This document shows, piece by piece, positions 49,291 through 57,866 of a stretch of 64,000 bases of DNA; positions within the stretch are counted from its first letter, which is position 1, and every line of letters starts with the position of its first letter. A model generated the notes under the pieces. That model made no database searches. It had not been told where the DNA came from and saw nothing but the letters and a program-made list of their open reading frames with translations. This DNA comes from Kushneria aurantia DSM 21353 (GTDB taxonomy: Bacteria > Pseudomonadota > Gammaproteobacteria > Pseudomonadales > Halomonadaceae), in assembly GCF_000382245.1 (NCBI RefSeq), contig NZ_KB907873.1, positions 1 through 64,000 on the forward strand. Direction: 5' to 3'. A program made the position numbers and the translations under genes.

Positions 49291-50415
49291 TCAGTCGAAG
49301 TGGGCGTCGGTGTGGCGCCCACTGGGCTCGCTGTGGCGCAGCTCATTGTCGCGCGTGGCGGCACCGCGCGGCCAGGCGAACATCAGCGACTTGATCAGGG
49401 TCGCCAGCGGAATGGCGAAGAAGATGCCCCAGAAGCCCCATATACCGCCGAAAAACAATACCGCGAGGATTATGGCAACGGGGTGCAGGTTGACCACCTC
49501 GGAGAAAAGCAGCGTGACCAGCACATTGCCATCCAGTGCCTGAATGATGGCGTAGGCGAGAAGCACGTAGACGAAATGCTCGCCGAAGCCGAAATGCAGC
49601 CCCGCCGAGGCGGCAACCGGCAGCGTGGCGGCGGCCGCGCCGATGTAGGGCACCAGTACCGAAAGCCCCACCACGATCCCCAGCAGCATGGCGTAGGGGA
49701 GCCCCAGCGCCCAGAAAGTAACGAAGGACACTACCCCGACGATCGTGATCTCGATGAACTTGCCGCGGATGAAGTTGGCGATCTGATCGTCCATTTCGCG
49801 CCACACGCGGGTCATCAGCATGCGCCTTCCGGGCAGCAGGGTAAGGAAGAAGCCGACCAGCTTTTCGCGATCCTTGAGCAGAAAAAAGACGAGAATCGGC
49901 ACCAGCACCAGATAGATCAGTACATCCAGCAGGCCCATCAGGGAGTTGAGCGAAAAGCTCACCACCCGTCGCCCCAGTTGGGTGACCTCGTTACTGGCCG
50001 AATTGATCAGGTGCTGCGTCTGATCCGGCGTCACCAGATTGGGGTAGCGTTCGCGCAGTTCATCGAGCAGCTGCTGGGCGCGCACGAACACCGAGGGTAG
50101 CCCCTGCACCAGCCGCGCGAACTGATCCCACACCATGGGCAGTATCACCAGCGCGAAAAACAGCATCACCCCGACAAACATCAAAAGCACCAGACAGACC
50201 GACAACAGCCGCGGCAGGCCGCGTCGCTCCAGCCAGGCGACGACACCCTGCAGCAGGAAAGCGACCACCAGGGCGGTGAGAAAAGGCGCCAGCATGCGCC
50301 CGAAGAAGATAATGATGGCAAAACCCAGCACCAGCAGCGCACCCAGCATCACCGCTTCTTCATCGGAAAAATAGCGCTCGATCAAGCGGTTCCAGAGGTT
50401 TCTCAGAGTCATCAT
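49291..50415 (-). CDS. AI-2E (PerM) family transporter
   Basis: A 374-residue membrane protein with about eight spans. The first cluster is near residues 22-70 and the last part contains the family block VLVPYIGAAAATLPVAA and the final GGIWGFWGIFFAIPLATLIKSL. The family includes autoinducer-2 exporters and PerM-like permeases; the substrate is unknown here. The last 25 residues are polar and His/Arg-rich. Confidence 0.88.
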   Translation of the reverse strand: MMTLRNLWNRLIERYFSDEEAVMLGALLVLGFAIIIFFGRMLAPFLTALVVAFLLQGVVAWLERRGLPRLLSVCLVLLMFVGVMLFFALVILPMVWDQFARLVQGLPSVFVRAQQLLDELRERYPNLVTPDQTQHLINSASNEVTQLGRRVVSFSLNSLMGLLDVLIYLVLVPILVFFLLKDREKLVGFFLTLLPGRRMLMTRVWREMDDQIANFIRGKFIEITIVGVVSFVTFWALGLPYAMLLGIVVGLSVLVPYIGAAAATLPVAASAGLHFGFGEHFVYVLLAYAIIQALDGNVLVTLLFSEVVNLHPVAIILAVLFFGGIWGFWGIFFAIPLATLIKSLMFAWPRGAATRDNELRHSEPSGRHTDAHFD

Positions 50416-50460
50416 ATCCGCCGCGAGGTTATCGGGTAGGCGTGGGGATTGGGTTCAATT

Positions 50461-50736
50461 TCAGCCGCCTTTGATCAACACATAATGATAGACGTTGTCG
50501 CTGCGTCGTCGCGCCGCCAGACGATGCGAGGCATGCGCCGCAAAGCTTTCGAAATCGCGCCACGACCCGGGGTCGGTGCAGCAGACATACAGACTCTGAC
50601 CCGGCGCCAGATCAGCCAGCGCCTGGCGCGCGCGCAAAAGCGGCAGCGGGCAGGCCAGGTCTCTGGCGTCCACTCGATAATCGGCACGGGCCTCCAGCGC
50701 AAGGCCCTGCTCGTTACTCTCCGGAGGCTCGTTCAA
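50461..50736 (-). CDS. TusA/SirA-like sulfurtransferase family protein
   Basis: A 91-residue protein with the TusA fold motif LACPLPLLRARQAL; the active Cys29 sits in the CPxP motif. TusA relays persulfide sulfur for tRNA thiolation and molybdenum cofactor synthesis. The second half is less typical (SWRDFESFAAHASHRL), so it may be a TusA paralogue, like YedF. It lies 45 bases after perM in the transcription sense and opposite to bepA. Confidence 0.88.
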   Translation of the reverse strand: MNEPPESNEQGLALEARADYRVDARDLACPLPLLRARQALADLAPGQSLYVCCTDPGSWRDFESFAAHASHRLAARRRSDNVYHYVLIKGG

Positions 50737-50865
50737 GGGAATTCCCCGCGGTTGTAATCGCTGCGATTCAAGTGCATTTTGACGCTTTAGGCAACCGTTG
50801 CATTGCCCGCTCGAGGGTCCTGTGATCCACCGGCGCTCCGTAACCTCTCAAGACACTGGTCCGCC

Positions 50866-52332
50866 ATGCCCATACTCCCGTCGAATCGCTTGCTGCTCGG
50901 CGCGCTGCTGCTCGGTGGCGCCCTGTTTCTCGCCACACCTCATGCCAGCGCGCCGCAGGCCTCGGCCCTGCCCGAGCTGGGCGATCCCGGCGGCAGTTAC
51001 AGCCAGCAGGACGAGTACCGGCTGGGCCGTGCCTGGCTCAGGGCGTTTCGCGCTCATGCCGGGCAGTGGCGCGACCCCATCACCGCCGACTACGTCGACT
51101 CGCTGGTGCTGCGACTGCTGCCCAACGCTCAGTTGCAGGATATTCGACCCATCATCGTGCTGGTATCGAGCCGCGCACTGAATGCCTTTGCCGTGCCCGG
51201 CGGTGTTATCGGCATCAATACCGGGCTTTTCAGCTACGCCCCCGACCGTGACGCCTTCGCCTCGGTTATCGCCCACGAGATGGGCCACCTGTCGCAGCAC
51301 CATTTCGCCCGCGAGATGGCGCGCAGCGAGAACGCTCAACTGCCCACCATGGCCGCCCTGCTGGCCGGCATGGTGCTGGGTGCCACCGGCGGCGGCAGTC
51401 TGGGCGTGGCGACCATCGCCGGCACCCAGGCCGCGACACTGCAGAATCAGCTGACCTATTCACGCCGCTACGAGCAGGAGGCCGATCGCGTCGGTCTGCA
51501 GGCGCTGGCGCGCTCCGGCATGGACCCCATGGCCATGCCGCGCATGTTTCGTGCCATGCAGCAGCTGGCCAGCATGCAGGGCAATACGCCACCGGAGTTT
51601 CTGCTCTCTCACCCGATGACCTCATCACGCCTTAGCGACACCACCAGCCTGGCCCAGCAGTACGCCGGCAACAACCCACAGCCCGAGGTGGGACCGGATT
51701 ACGACATGATTCGCGCCCGCGCCATGCGGGCCATGAGCATGGAAGACCCACAAGCGGTGCGCACCCGGCTCGAACAGGATAATGCCGACCCGCTGGCGCT
51801 GCGCTATCTGGCAGCCCTGACGGCCAGCGTTCAGGACCGCCACGACGAGGCACTGGCGGCCTTCGATGCGCTCGCCGCGGAACTGCCCGACAACCTGATC
51901 GTTACCGCCAGTGCCGCCGATGCCGCGCTCGACGCCGGTCGGCGTGACGAGGCAGTAGCGCGCAGCGAGCGCATTCTGCGCCTCACGCCGGGCTACTATC
52001 CGGCACGCATGATCCGCGATGAGGCGCTGCTGGGCGCCGACCCGCAACAGGCCTTTCGTGATCTGCGCGAACTGGCGGCACAGCGGCCGGAGGAGCCGGA
52101 TATCTGGAACCTGCTTGCCGAAGCCGCCGGGCGCAGCGGCAACGACGGCTGGGGCCATTTGGCGCTGGCCGAAAGGCTGCAGCTGGTCGGCAATATCGAC
52201 GACGCCATGGCGCAGCTCGATATGGCCGAGCAGGCGTCGCAGGAGAGCGGCGACTACGCCCTCACCGCACGTATCCGCGAGCGCCGCGAGGCCTATCGCG
52301 GCTATCGCGAGACGCTCGAGAACTTCCGCTGA
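50866..52332 (+). CDS. bepA: Periplasmic M48 metalloprotease BepA (YfgC-like) with TPR domain
   Basis: A 488-residue exported protease/chaperone involved in outer-membrane protein and LptD assembly. A signal peptide (hydrophobic core at about 8-24, cut near 28-30) precedes the M48 domain with zinc motif HEMGH (137-141) and the third ligand Glu in EQEADRVGL (about 205). From about 300 onward are TPR-like helices. The ATG at 50866 gives the signal peptide directly at the N terminus, while the longer frame does not. Confidence 0.92.
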   Translation: MPILPSNRLLLGALLLGGALFLATPHASAPQASALPELGDPGGSYSQQDEYRLGRAWLRAFRAHAGQWRDPITADYVDSLVLRLLPNAQLQDIRPIIVLVSSRALNAFAVPGGVIGINTGLFSYAPDRDAFASVIAHEMGHLSQHHFAREMARSENAQLPTMAALLAGMVLGATGGGSLGVATIAGTQAATLQNQLTYSRRYEQEADRVGLQALARSGMDPMAMPRMFRAMQQLASMQGNTPPEFLLSHPMTSSRLSDTTSLAQQYAGNNPQPEVGPDYDMIRARAMRAMSMEDPQAVRTRLEQDNADPLALRYLAALTASVQDRHDEALAAFDALAAELPDNLIVTASAADAALDAGRRDEAVARSERILRLTPGYYPARMIRDEALLGADPQQAFRDLRELAAQRPEEPDIWNLLAEAAGRSGNDGWGHLALAERLQLVGNIDDAMAQLDMAEQASQESGDYALTARIRERREAYRGYRETLENFR

Positions 52333-52360
52333 GCGCGCTTTACGCCAGGCGCCTGCCCAC

Positions 52361-52394
52361 GAAAAACGCCTCGCGGCCGTGAAGCCGCGAGGCG
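52361..52394 (-). terminator. Terminator of the tRNA-Lys pair
   Basis: An 11-bp perfect stem (CGCCTCGCGGC and its complement, 52367-52377 and 52384-52394) with a 6-nt loop is followed on the minus strand by TTTTT. It lies just beyond the second tRNA-Lys and may also end bepA transcripts in the plus sense. Confidence 0.85.
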
Positions 52395-52404
52395 CTCTGA
52401 AATC

Positions 52405-52479
52405 TGGTGGGTCGTCCAGGATTCGAACCTGGGACCAATTGGTTAAAAGCCAACTGCTCTGCCGCTGAGCTAACGACCC
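52405..52479 (-). tRNA. tRNA-Lys(TTT), promoter-distal copy
   Basis: A 75-nt tRNA with encoded CCA; acceptor stem GGGTCGT/ACGACCC; anticodon loop CTTTTAA, anticodon TTT. T-arm differs from the other copy by compensatory changes (CCAGG/CCTGG against GTAGG/CCTAC). Confidence 0.97.
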
Positions 52480-52519
52480 GTTCGCCGCTCTGCACGGAAG
52501 AGCGTCAAACCTGTCGAGA

Positions 52520-52594
52520 TGGTGGGTCGTGTAGGATTCGAACCTACGACCAATTGGTTAAAAGCCAACTGCTCTACCACTGAGCTAACGACCC
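52520..52594 (-). tRNA. tRNA-Lys(TTT), promoter-proximal copy
   Basis: A 75-nt tRNA with encoded CCA, same acceptor stem and anticodon TTT as the copy at 52405. A good promoter lies immediately upstream. Confidence 0.97.
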
Positions 52595-52609
52595 GCTCGA
52601 CGGGCGCAA

Positions 52610-52638
52610 ATAGTACTCGCAACATGGGTTGATTGCAA
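52610..52638 (-). promoter_or_regulatory. Promoter of the tRNA-Lys pair
   Basis: On the minus strand TTGCAA (plus 52633-52638) and TACTAT (plus 52610-52615) are separated by 17 bases; the first tRNA starts 16 bases beyond the -10. Confidence 0.75.
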
Positions 52639-52758
52639 GCGTTCGTCAGCGAGGTGCAAGCCCAAAGCGCCAGCGCCGTCTCATTATCTGCCCCCCATGA
52701 TGTCAAACCACCCGGGCTGCCGGGCAAGGCCTGCGTGAGCACCACACCATGGAGACGG

Positions 52759-53175
52759 TCAGCATTTCCAGGGGTTAATGACGTCTACGTTTGCCGCCTC
52801 AAATGGCGCCATGTCGCGGGATGCAACCTGATAGCCCTGCGACGCGGCAATGGCGGCTATGTAGCCATCCGGCACAGGAAAACCACGCCCGGCGGTTCTG
52901 GCGGACACGGCAAGCTCGGCGTACTTGCGGGCAGCGTCGGTATCAAAGGGCAATACTCGCTCCGCGAACAACTGCACAAGACCCTCCAGCGACTCGCTCA
53001 GCATGTCCTTGCGCTTTCCGTTTGACATCGCTGCGATACCAAACAGCAGCTCCGCCAGCGACACACTGGAGAGATACAGCGTTTCGGCGGACTGCTCATT
53101 AAGCCAGGCTCTCACGACGGGATCAGGTTCGGGTTTCATCGCCTCGGAAACGACATTGGTATCCAGGACGATCAT
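52759..53175 (-). CDS. fitB: FitB-like PIN-domain toxin (VapC family)
   Basis: A 138-residue PIN-domain ribonuclease. The acidic metal-binding residues are Asp5 (VLDTNVVSE), Glu42 (LAELLFG), Asp103 (VPDGYIAA) and Asp121 (ASRDMAPF). The sequence closely follows Neisseria FitB, including the C-terminal NPW, more than generic VapC. It should cleave RNA unless bound by its antitoxin, encoded just upstream with a 4-base overlap. Intact length, so probably functional. Confidence 0.93.
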   Translation of the reverse strand: MIVLDTNVVSEAMKPEPDPVVRAWLNEQSAETLYLSSVSLAELLFGIAAMSNGKRKDMLSESLEGLVQLFAERVLPFDTDAARKYAELAVSARTAGRGFPVPDGYIAAIAASQGYQVASRDMAPFEAANVDVINPWKC

Positions 53176-53426
53176 TCAAACCTCATAGGCTCAGCCGGCG
53201 TCCTGTCACGCACCTGCTCGAGGGCTGCAAAGTCTTCATTGGTCAGACCCACTTTACGGCCCAGCTCTGCCAGGGCGTCGCCCATCCTGAGACGAGACTC
53301 CGGCCGTATGGCCTCCTCCAGGATGGCCCGCACCTCGGCCTCGGCACTGCGATGATGTCGCCTGGCCCGCGCTTTAAGTGCATTGTGCACTTCGTCAGGA
53401 ATGCTCCTGATGGTCATCATACCCAT
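53172..53426 (-). CDS. fitA: FitA-like ribbon-helix-helix antitoxin
   Basis: An 84-residue protein. The N terminus is an Arc/MetJ-type ribbon-helix-helix (MTIRSIPDEVHNALKARARR, then SAEAEVRAILEEA) that should dimerise and bind DNA; the C-terminal half should wrap round the FitB active site. It follows Neisseria FitA in layout. The ATG at 53426 lies 8 bases after AAGGGG; a start at 53447 would add seven residues. Palindromic operators overlap its promoter. Stop overlaps fitB start by 4 bases. Confidence 0.9.
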   Translation of the reverse strand: MGMMTIRSIPDEVHNALKARARRHHRSAEAEVRAILEEAIRPESRLRMGDALAELGRKVGLTNEDFAALEQVRDRTPAEPMRFE

Positions 53427-53443
53427 GGTTTCAACCCCTTTCC

Positions 53444-53507
53444 GCATTCATTTTAATGGAATGCCCGCCAACTGCATTCATTATATAAAAATGAATGCAA
53501 AGAACAA
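53444..53507 (-). promoter_or_regulatory. fitAB promoter with two inverted-repeat operators
   Basis: On the minus strand TTGTTC (plus 53502-53507) and TATAAT (plus 53480-53485), 16 bases apart, form a strong promoter. A perfect 10-bp inverted repeat TGCATTCATT/AATGAATGCA (53473-53499) covers the -10 and spacer, and a second GCATTC/GAATGC repeat (53444-53464) lies between the -10 and the start codon. The shared GCATTC motif fits binding of two FitA dimers or FitAB complexes for autorepression. Confidence 0.7.
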
Positions 53508-53556
53508 GCATTGCCGTGAACCCTATAGAATCTCTCCGAAAAGGAGGCAGGTTGAG

Positions 53557-53691
53557 GTGAATGGTTCCTTCAGGCGACCACAGCTGTCGAGTCAACGCCA
53601 TCTCGACAGACTCACCACCACTATTCAGCGTATCGAGTCATTGTGCATCAGCCCGGGGGACATCCCTGACGGGCTGAAAAGAAGACATTGA
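53557..53691 (+). CDS. Possible small ORF of unknown function
   Basis: A 44-codon GTG-initiated frame preceded by GGAGG 10 bases upstream. The product is helical and basic (LDRLTTTIQRIESLCIS near the middle, ending KRRH). I do not recognise it; it could be a remnant of a larger gene or a chance frame. It sits between fitAB and rluB on the opposite strand to both, in a stretch with otherwise no gene. A CAGCCCG/CGGGCTG hairpin (53649-53676) lies inside its 3' end. Confidence 0.25.
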   Translation: MNGSFRRPQLSSQRHLDRLTTTIQRIESLCISPGDIPDGLKRRH

Positions 53692-53710
53692 TGATCCGGA
53701 GACAGCGCAC

Positions 53711-54712
53711 TCAACGCCGCCCACCACCGCGACTGCCCTTGTCGCGCCCGCCACGTCCCGGCGGCGGCGTCGAACTCCACTCCTCCTTGCGCTTGCCACG
53801 ACGCGACGGCTTTTCACCGCGCTCCGGGCTGCGGGCGTCGCCATCGTGGCGGCGCGAATGCTCGCTTTCACGCGCGCTTTCCGGCGATTTGACGCCGCGC
53901 ACCGGGCGGCGCTTGTTGCGATCGCGATTCCAGCGGTTTTTCTCATCCGGAGTCAGCTGCGGCACCCGTCGCGGCTCCAGCTCGGCCAGCGCCGAAAGAT
54001 CGTCGACCTCCTGCTGGGTCAGTTCGGTCCACTCGCCGGCGCGGGCACGCTTGTCGAGGAAGATAGAGCCGTAGCGCACCCGCTTGAGGCGGCTCACGGT
54101 CAGCCCCTGGGACTCCCACAGGCGGCGCACCTCGCGGTTGCGGCCCTCCATGAGGACGACGTGAAACCAGCTGTTGATGCCCTCGCCGCCGAACTCCTGA
54201 ACGTCGCTGAAGTGCGCCGGCCCATCCTCCAGCATCACCCCTTCGACCATCGCCCGTACGTGATCCATGGTGACCTCGCCCATCACGCGCACGGCGTATT
54301 CACGCTCGACCTGCATCGAGGGGTGCATCAGGCGGTTGGCCAGCTCACCGTCGGTGGTGAACAGCAAAAGGCCGCTGGTGTTGATATCCAGCCTGCCGAT
54401 AGCGATCCAGCGCTCGCCGGAAAGACGCGGCAGGCGATCGAAGACGGTGCGCCGCCCCTCCGGGTCGCGGCGGGTGCAGAGTTCGCCCTCGGGTTTGTTG
54501 TACATGATCACCCGACGCGCGCTCTGCTGGCTCGAGGTCATGTTGATCGGCCGACCGTCGAGGCTGACCTGATCCTCGCTGGAGATGCGATCGCCAAGGG
54601 TTGCGGTTTCGCCATTGACGCTGACCCGCCCGGCGGCGATCGCGGTCTCCATTTCACGGCGCGAACCCAGCCCTGAGCGGGCCAGTACTTTCTGCAGTTT
54701 TTCGGTATCCAT
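53711..54712 (-). CDS. rluB: 23S rRNA pseudouridine(2605) synthase RluB
   Basis: A 333-residue RsuA/RluB-family enzyme. N-terminal S4 RNA-binding domain ([18 protein letters not shown], about residues 4-21), catalytic motif [19 protein letters not shown] with the active Asp, and [11 protein letters not shown] for RNA contact. A C-terminal tail of about 90 residues is very rich in Arg, Gly, Ser and Lys, a usual but variable trait of RluB. ATG 54712 (MDTEKLQK) is preferred to a GTG at 54721. It follows scpB by 22 bases, as in most proteobacteria. Confidence 0.95.
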   Translation of the reverse strand: MDTEKLQKVLARSGLGSRREMETAIAAGRVSVNGETATLGDRISSEDQVSLDGRPINMTSSQQSARRVIMYNKPEGELCTRRDPEGRRTVFDRLPRLSGERWIAIGRLDINTSGLLLFTTDGELANRLMHPSMQVEREYAVRVMGEVTMDHVRAMVEGVMLEDGPAHFSDVQEFGGEGINSWFHVVLMEGRNREVRRLWESQGLTVSRLKRVRYGSIFLDKRARAGEWTELTQQEVDDLSALAELEPRRVPQLTPDEKNRWNRDRNKRRPVRGVKSPESARESEHSRRHDGDARSPERGEKPSRRGKRKEEWSSTPPPGRGGRDKGSRGGGRR

Positions 54713-54734
54713 CTGCAACACTCAATCCCGGCTG

Positions 54735-55499
54735 TCAATCCGCTGATTCATTGGGGGGCGTGGCCGACCCATCGCCCTCGTCAGGCGTCTGCTCGTCCCG
54801 CTCGGCGCGGCGCAGACGCTCTTCGAGACGGTCACCGATGCCGCGCAGGTCGCTATCCTGCTGTGCTGCGGGCGCCGCCTCGTCGCCATTCTCACTGTCG
54901 CCTTCGCCGGGCGCCTCGGCCTCGCTCTCCGCGCCGCTATCGGGTGGCGACGCCTGCTCCAGCCAGTCGACCGTCTCGCCCTCGCGCACCGCGCTCATCG
55001 GCGGCAGGGCATCCAGGGTGCGCAACCCGAAGTCGTCGAGGAAGCTGCGCGTGGTGGCATAGACCGCCGGCCGACCCGGCACGTCGCGATGGCCGATCAC
55101 CCGAACCCAGCCGCGCTCGACCAGAGTGCGCATGATCGAAGCGCTGACCGAGACGCCGCGTACCTCCTCGATATCGGCGCGGGTCACCGGCTGGCGGTAG
55201 GCGATCAGCGCCAGCGTCTCCAGCAGCGCCCGCGAGTAGCGCTGCGGGCGCTCATCCCACAGCCGCGACACCCAGGGCGAAAGCGCGTCGCGCACCCGCA
55301 GGCGAAAGCCGGAGGCACTCTCCTCCAGCATCAGGGCACTCTCCTCCAGGCGCCGCTCGAGGCGCTCCAGCGCCTCGCGAAGCGCCCGCCGCCCGGGCCG
55401 CTCGCTCTCTTCGAAAACCGCCTCAAGGCGCTCGAGCGACATCGGCTCGCCGGCAGCCAGCAGCACTCCTTCCAGAATGTGGTCGAGCGGCGGCGTCAA
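54735..55499 (-). CDS. scpB: SMC-Scp complex subunit ScpB
   Basis: A 254-residue winged-helix dimerising subunit of the condensin-like SMC-ScpAB complex. The core (about residues 5-170) includes LEGVLLAAGEPMSLERL, the ALLETLALIAYRQPVTRADIEEVRGV block and RPAVYATTRSFLDDFGL. Beyond about 185 the tail is acidic and low-complexity (Glu/Asp/Gly-rich). Its start overlaps the scpA stop by 4 bases. Gammaproteobacteria without MukBEF use this system. Confidence 0.95.
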   Translation of the reverse strand: MTPPLDHILEGVLLAAGEPMSLERLEAVFEESERPGRRALREALERLERRLEESALMLEESASGFRLRVRDALSPWVSRLWDERPQRYSRALLETLALIAYRQPVTRADIEEVRGVSVSASIMRTLVERGWVRVIGHRDVPGRPAVYATTRSFLDDFGLRTLDALPPMSAVREGETVDWLEQASPPDSGAESEAEAPGEGDSENGDEAAPAAQQDSDLRGIGDRLEERLRRAERDEQTPDEGDGSATPPNESAD

Positions 55500-56371
55500 G
55501 GCGCGCCCTCCACATCCGTTTCAAAGGGCTGCTCGGCGTCCTGTTCATCATCGCTGTCGCCACGCCCGCGCACGTGAATGGGCGACAGCGGCGCGTTCTG
55601 AACAATTTCGATCAGCCGCTCGCGAGAGAGTTCCAGCACCGCCATGAAAGTCACCACCACGCCGGCGCGCCCCTCGCCGGGATCGAAGAGCGCCTCGAAA
55701 GGGGTAAAATTGGCCTCATCGATAAGCGCCAGAATCGACATCATGCGTTCGCGGGTGGAGAGTACCTCGCGAGTAATCTGGTGCTCCTGACGAAAATCGG
55801 CGCGCTGCATCAGCTGTGACAGCGCCCCCAGAAGCTCCTCGAGCGCTACCGGCGGATGTTGGACCCGCGGCTCCAGCGTCGGCAGGCCGGCGGCGGCGCT
55901 GTACCAGTCGCGGCCGCGGCGCGGCAGCTCGTCAAGGCTCTCGGCCGCCGCCTTGATCCGCTCGTACTCCTGCAGCCGCCGCACCAGCGCCGCCGTGGGA
56001 TCCTCTTCATCCTCCTCCTCGGAACTCTGCGGCGGCCGTGGCAACAGCGTACGCGACTTGATCTCGGCCAGCATGGCGGCCATCAGCAAGTATTCGGCGG
56101 CCAGATCGATACCGCTGGCCTGCATCAGTTCGACGTACTCAATGTACTGATGCGTCACCCTTGCGACGTTGACCGCGAGAATATCGAGGTTCTGGCGCCG
56201 GATCAGGTAGAGCAGCAGATCGAGCGGGCCTTCGAAAGTCTCCAGAAAGACACGCAGCGCCTCCGGCGGGATATAGAGATCCTCCGGCAGGTCATGCAGC
56301 GGCTCGCCGCCCACCACGGCGGCGGGAGCGGCCCGGTCGGCAGGGCTTTGCGGCTCGGCGGTGCGGGTCAT
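55496..56371 (-). CDS. scpA: SMC-Scp complex subunit ScpA
   Basis: A 291-residue kleisin. The typical opening FEGPLDLLLYLIRRQNLDIL lies at about 47-67, followed by AAEYLLMAAMLAEIKSRTLLP, an acidic linker and a C-terminal winged helix (FTPFEALFDPGEGRAGVVVTFMAVLEL region). The N terminus has about 40 residues of Ala/Pro-rich extension before the conserved part. It bridges SMC heads and binds ScpB. Located 83 bases after the pqqE stop on the same strand. Confidence 0.95.
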   Translation of the reverse strand: MTRTAEPQSPADRAAPAAVVGGEPLHDLPEDLYIPPEALRVFLETFEGPLDLLLYLIRRQNLDILAVNVARVTHQYIEYVELMQASGIDLAAEYLLMAAMLAEIKSRTLLPRPPQSSEEEDEEDPTAALVRRLQEYERIKAAAESLDELPRRGRDWYSAAAGLPTLEPRVQHPPVALEELLGALSQLMQRADFRQEHQITREVLSTRERMMSILALIDEANFTPFEALFDPGEGRAGVVVTFMAVLELSRERLIEIVQNAPLSPIHVRGRGDSDDEQDAEQPFETDVEGAP

Positions 56372-56454
56372 GGCGTGTCATCGAAGGTAAATGGCGCGGG
56401 CGCAGCAGAGTTGTCAGTCTATCAGGCCGCCCGGCCTTGAGCACCAGCGCCGCG

Positions 56455-57585
56455 CTATTCGCCGCGGCGGGCGAAACGACGATACGCGAAGGCGGCGTCG
56501 CGCGCCGAGTCAGCGATCGCCAGCGTCTGAATATCGTCGTGCCAGGGCGAGAACTCGCACACCGGGTCCATCTGACGCGCATCGCCGGTGACCATCAGCG
56601 CCTGGCAGCGGCAGCCACCGAAATCGATGTCGCGACGTTCGCAGCGCTGGCAGGTATCGGGCAGAAAGTCGGTGCCGCGAAAAGCGTTGAAGGCCGGCGA
56701 GCGATACCAGACGTCGGCCAGCGTATGCTCGCGCAGACTCCAGAATTCGAGCCCCGGGATGCGCTGAGCGGCGTGGCAGGGCAGGCCGAGTCCCGAGGGC
56801 GTAACATTGAGGGTCTGGCGCCCCCAGCCGTTCATGCAGGGTTTGGGGCGGCGGGCATAGTAGTCCGGCACCACCGAGTCGATCGCCAGCCGCCCTTTCA
56901 GGCGCGCCTGCGCCTGTTCGACCTTTGCCAGCGCCGCCATCACCTCGGCGCGCGGCGGCATCAGCGCCGAGCGGTTGTGCAGCGCCCAGCCGTAGTACTG
57001 GGCGTGGGCCAGCTCCAGGCGTTCGGCACCCAGCGCCAGCGCCAGCGCGATGAAATCGTCGACCTGATCGATGTTGGCGCGATGCAGCACCACGTTGAGG
57101 GTCAGCGGCAGCTCGAGAGCACGCACCTCGGCGGCGAAGGCGCGCTTTTTGTCATGCGCGCCGCGCAGTCCCGACACCTGCTCGGTCACCTCCGGCGTCG
57201 CCCCCTGAAAGGAGAGCTGAACGTGATCGAGTCCGGCATCGGCCAGCTCGGCGAGGCGCTGCGGGCTGATGTTGACGCCGGCGGTAATCAGATTGGAGTA
57301 GAGCTGCTGCTCGGCGCAGGTCGCCACCAGCTCGGTCAGGTCACGCCGCGCCGCCGGCTCGCCGCCGGACAGATGCACCTGTAAAACGCCCAGCGCCGCC
57401 GCTTCGCAAAGTATTCGCTGCCAGTCGGCGGTGGTCAGCTCATCGCTGCGCCGCTCCAGTTCGACCGGGTTGGAACAGTAGGGACACTGCAGCGGACAGC
57501 GGTGGGTCAGCTCCGCCAGCAGCCCCATCGGCGGGTCGATACGCGGCTCGGAAGCGGGCTTGCCAGTGAGTGTCGGGTCGCTCAT
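56455..57585 (-). CDS. pqqE: PQQ biosynthesis radical SAM enzyme PqqE
   Basis: A 376-residue radical SAM/SPASM enzyme that links the Glu and Tyr side chains of PqqA. The SAM-cluster motif CxxxCxxC is at Cys30, Cys34 and Cys37 (HRCPLQCPYC); auxiliary cluster cysteines follow in the C-terminal third (KPCMNGWG, LPCHAAQ, CQRCERRD, GGCRCQA). The ATG at 57585 follows GGAG and overlaps the pqqD stop (ATGA). Needs PqqD as peptide chaperone. Last gene of the pqqABCDE cluster. Confidence 0.97.
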   Translation of the reverse strand: MSDPTLTGKPASEPRIDPPMGLLAELTHRCPLQCPYCSNPVELERRSDELTTADWQRILCEAAALGVLQVHLSGGEPAARRDLTELVATCAEQQLYSNLITAGVNISPQRLAELADAGLDHVQLSFQGATPEVTEQVSGLRGAHDKKRAFAAEVRALELPLTLNVVLHRANIDQVDDFIALALALGAERLELAHAQYYGWALHNRSALMPPRAEVMAALAKVEQAQARLKGRLAIDSVVPDYYARRPKPCMNGWGRQTLNVTPSGLGLPCHAAQRIPGLEFWSLREHTLADVWYRSPAFNAFRGTDFLPDTCQRCERRDIDFGGCRCQALMVTGDARQMDPVCEFSPWHDDIQTLAIADSARDAAFAYRRFARRGE

Positions 57586-57866
57586 ACCGTCTCCAGCACG
57601 CCCCGCTCGATCAGGGCACGAAACAGGGCATGCACGTCGTGGTGAATCCGGCTGCGCTCGGCATTGTAGTGTGCCGCCAGGTCGTCGACGATACGGGCCA
57701 GGCTGCGCTCGCCGTCGACGTTTTCCAGCACCGCGTGGGCGATGGCGTCGAGCTGGAAAATGCGCTCGGGCGCCAGTAGTACCCAACCCTCGCGGGCGGC
57801 ATCGTGGCGCATGCGCACGCCGCGCGGCAGGCGCACTACGGTGCTGTCGGTCAGGGTATCACTCAA
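57582..57866 (-). CDS. pqqD: PQQ biosynthesis peptide chaperone PqqD (TTG start)
   Basis: A 94-residue RiPP recognition element. Conserved parts RLPRGVRMRHD, GWVLLAPERIFQLDAIAHAVLE and GERSLARIVDDLAAHYNA fit PqqD, which presents PqqA to PqqE. The whole family domain requires a start before RLPRGVR; no ATG or GTG fits there, whereas TTG at 57866 lies 7 bases after GGAG and overlaps the pqqC stop as TTGA. Start inferred. Confidence 0.93.
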   Translation of the reverse strand: MSDTLTDSTVVRLPRGVRMRHDAAREGWVLLAPERIFQLDAIAHAVLENVDGERSLARIVDDLAAHYNAERSRIHHDVHALFRALIERGVLETV

